From 'Osedax' symbiont bacterium Rs2_46_30_T18 (GTDB lineage: Bacteria; Pseudomonadota; Gammaproteobacteria; Pseudomonadales; Balneatricaceae): 42,632 bases of DNA. Shown here piece after piece: positions 40,740-42,632 of the stretch. How positions within the stretch are numbered: the first letter of the stretch is position 1; every line of letters begins with the position of its first letter. The DNA lies in NCBI GenBank assembly GCA_002163025.1, contig MABF01000353.1:874-43505 (forward strand). Reading direction: 5' to 3'. The notes under the pieces were generated by a model, which made no database searches, had not been told where the DNA came from, and saw nothing but the letters and a program-made list of their open reading frames with translations. A program made the position numbers and the translations under genes.

Positions 40740-40766
40740 ACTTTAATTAACTTGTGGTAACTGTCT

Positions 40767-41696
40767 ATGGATCATATTAGTGCAATGCTCGGCCCGCACA
40801 TTCAGATCATTGATCAACAATTTGCCAAACTCTGCATCCCTAACACGCAGCTACAGCACTTGTGGGGTGACGGACGCTGGACCGAGGGTCCGGTCTACTT
40901 TGCCGATAGCGGTCAGTTACTTTTTTCCGACATCCCCAATAACCGTATGATGCGCTTTGATGAGCGCACCGAGCTGTGTAGCATTTGGGATCACAGCAGC
41001 GATAATAGCAACGGCAATACCCGGGACAGACAGGGACGGCTCGTTTCCTGTCGGCATTTGTCCAGATCAGTGATACGTATTGAATACGACGGCAGTACCA
41101 CTGTGCTAGCCAGTCACTATCAGGGCAAGCGTTTAAACTCACCCAATGATGTGGTGGTTTCTGGGGACGGCGCTATTTGGTTCAGCGATCCCAGTTACGG
41201 CATCGACAGCAATTACGAAGGTATACAAGCAGACTCTGAAATAGGCGCTTGTTATTTATACCGCATCTGCCCTGATACAGGGGATTTAGCTGCCGTGGCA
41301 ACCGATTTAGTGCAACCCAATGGTCTAGCATTTTCAGCAGATGAGCGGTTTTTGTATGTCAGTGATACTGGAGCAAGCCATATAGACAATGGCCCCAGGC
41401 ATATTCGAAAGTTTTCTGTCAATCAGTCAGAACTCGTATCCAGTGAAGTATTTTCTGTCTGCGAGCAGGGGCTGTACGATGGATTTCGCCTCGATAGCGC
41501 GGGAAACTTATGGTGCTCTGCAGCAGATGGAGTGCACTGCCTGAATCCAGCCGGCAAGCTGATCGGAAAAATACGCATCCCCGAGACTGTCTCTAACTTG
41601 TGTTTTGGTGGTATCCATCGCAACCGGCTCTATATCACCGCTACTACTTCACTGTACGCGCTGTACTTATCAACAACTGGCCTGAGTTATTTCTAA
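40767..41696 (+). CDS. SMP-30/gluconolactonase family sugar lactonase
   Basis: A 309-residue six-bladed propeller of the SMP-30/Gnl/LRE family. The metal-site residues are visible: Glu40 in RWTEGPVYF, Asn in RLNSPNDVVVSGDGAIWFSD, Asn in VQPNGLAFSADERFLYVSD with the closing Asp. It opens a sugar-acid lactone (for example arabino-, xylono- or galactonolactone) to the aldonate. There is no signal peptide, so the enzyme is cytoplasmic. Between the KGSA dehydrogenase and the dehydratase it fits the second step of a Weimberg-type route. The ribosome binding site is weak; Met7 is an alternative start. Confidence 0.9.
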   Translation: MDHISAMLGPHIQIIDQQFAKLCIPNTQLQHLWGDGRWTEGPVYFADSGQLLFSDIPNNRMMRFDERTELCSIWDHSSDNSNGNTRDRQGRLVSCRHLSRSVIRIEYDGSTTVLASHYQGKRLNSPNDVVVSGDGAIWFSDPSYGIDSNYEGIQADSEIGACYLYRICPDTGDLAAVATDLVQPNGLAFSADERFLYVSDTGASHIDNGPRHIRKFSVNQSELVSSEVFSVCEQGLYDGFRLDSAGNLWCSAADGVHCLNPAGKLIGKIRIPETVSNLCFGGIHRNRLYITATTSLYALYLSTTGLSYF

Positions 41697-42007
41697 TCGG
41701 GCCAAAAGCTGATTTTTGCCAGTGCCTGATGCTAGCGTTATTAAAGTTTTAAAGCCCAGCCATCGATATAACCGTTATGTTTTATTCTATAGTCTTTACT
41801 AAATATCACAGAATAATCACTGACAAAATTTTCGTGTTCTAATAGTTTTACAGTTACTACCGCCACTGATACCCCTCAGCTAAAAACACTTCCAGACCCA
41901 TCATCAGTGCAAATTACCGTGACTACATAGCAATATGGATAGCTTTTCATACTGCGTTCAAAGCCGTGATAACACTGAGAGTTGCCACCTGCATACTAGG
42001 ATCGATT
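41697..42007. other. Intergenic region upstream of the dehydratase
   Basis: About 311 bp, AT-rich, without a supported gene. Its size suggests that the dehydratase gene has its own promoter; none was identified with confidence. AGGA lies 8 bases before ATG 42008. Confidence 0.5.
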
Positions 42008-42632
42008 ATGGATAAAAATACAGAGAATAAAAATGTAAAGCTGCGCTCCCAAGCTTGGTTCAACAATCCCGATAACCCCGGTATGACCGCCTTATATATA
42101 GAGCGCTATCTAAATTATGGCCTCACCCGTGAAGAGCTGCAATCCGGCAAACCCATTATCGGCATCGCCCAGACAGGCTCTGACTTGTCCCCCTGTAATC
42201 GTCACCATATTGAACTGGCAAAGCGGGTACGCGACGGTATTATCGCCGCTGGCGGCATCCCAATGGAATTTCCGGTGCACCCGATCCAAGAGACCGGCAA
42301 GAGACCCACAGCCACACTGGATCGCAACTTAGCCTATTTAGGCCTGGTTGAACTGCTATATGGCTACCCACTGGATGCGGTGGTGCTAATGATAGGTTGC
42401 GACAAGACCACCCCCGCCTGCCTGATGGCGGCAGCCACCGTCGACATCCCGGCGATAGCCTTATCTGTCGGCCCTATGCTAAATGGCTGGCACAAGGGAA
42501 ATCGCACTGGATCAGGTACTATTATCTGGGAGGCGCGCGAGAAACTAGCCACCAATGAAATAGACTATGAAGAGTTTATGCAAATCACCACCAGCTCAGC
42601 ACCCTCGGTGGGCTTTTGTAATACCATGGGGA
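42008..42632 (+). CDS. IlvD/Edd-family sugar-acid dehydratase, 5' part
   Basis: An open frame of 208 codons runs to the window end. It belongs to the pentonate/hexonate branch of the IlvD/Edd family: the N-terminus [40 protein letters not shown] (Fe-S ligand Cys63), [13 protein letters not shown] (Cys131, metal Asp), [19 protein letters not shown] and SVGFCNTMG (Cys204). The three Cys match the [2Fe-2S] ligands of L-arabinonate/D-xylonate dehydratases. It would convert an aldonate to the 2-keto-3-deoxy acid. The substrate cannot be fixed from the sequence; the C-terminal two thirds are outside the window. Confidence 0.93.
   Translation, partial: MDKNTENKNVKLRSQAWFNNPDNPGMTALYIERYLNYGLTREELQSGKPIIGIAQTGSDLSPCNRHHIELAKRVRDGIIAAGGIPMEFPVHPIQETGKRPTATLDRNLAYLGLVELLYGYPLDAVVLMIGCDKTTPACLMAAATVDIPAIALSVGPMLNGWHKGNRTGSGTIIWEAREKLATNEIDYEEFMQITTSSAPSVGFCNTMG

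Overview
The window is chromosomal DNA of a gammaproteobacterium, most likely a marine one. The gene families (DUF2947, DUF1285, PA2817-like, PA4780-type RIO kinase, HPF, YciH, QueF linked to yadGH) and the E. coli/Pseudomonas-like promoters and tRNAs point to the Cellvibrionales/Spongiibacteraceae neighbourhood. I place it only from remembered family distributions. Gene density is high, most genes are housekeeping or regulatory, and the minus strand dominates.

Left edge (1-500): the 5' end of a tyrosine recombinase gene runs off the window on the minus strand. Its start lies 82 bp beyond the 3' end of a 4.5S/SRP RNA gene (ffs), which has its own sigma70 promoter. This looks like the boundary of an integrated element that uses ffs as its attachment site.

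500-11,700: a LysR regulator is divergent from a cytochrome b561-YceI pair. Then come a SpoIIAA-like protein convergent with a SulP transporter, DUF2947, a small possibly leaderless gene, the ribosome hibernation factor HPF, a flavodoxin with a near-perfect Fur box, a proline-rich anchored protein with a LysM-like end, DUF1285, and an MTHFR-fold protein that has lost two catalytic positions.

11,700-20,600: a previously unlisted 37-codon membrane-peptide ORF abuts yciH. Next are dgt, a heptanucleotide repeat array, and copA behind a textbook MerR-type 20-bp-spacer promoter. These are followed by a YiiD-type thioesterase with a YdjA nitroreductase, and by yadG-yadH-queF beside a PA2817-like gene.

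20,600-25,300: a membrane protein with PAS and a degenerate GGDEF domain, nine alternating tRNA-Glu(UUC)/tRNA-Gly(GCC) genes in tandem units of about 221 bp with two promoters, and an uncharacterised anchored protein.

25,300-38,000: mutM, a ferric-reductase-like oxidoreductase, a lipoprotein hydrolase, a RIO kinase with a promoter that predicts a leaderless mRNA, rsuA, a ceramidase-like membrane protein, a Tat-exported amine oxidase with a decayed duplicate of its own 5' end, and a two-gene signalling unit (REC-GGDEF-EAL regulator plus CHASE-PAS histidine kinase).

38,000-42,632: a LysR regulator divergent from alpha-ketoglutarate semialdehyde dehydrogenase, an SMP-30 lactonase and an IlvD/Edd sugar-acid dehydratase (cut by the window end). 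Together these look like a non-phosphorylative (Weimberg-type) sugar or sugar-acid degradation operon. No CRISPR array, transposase or prophage structural gene was seen.
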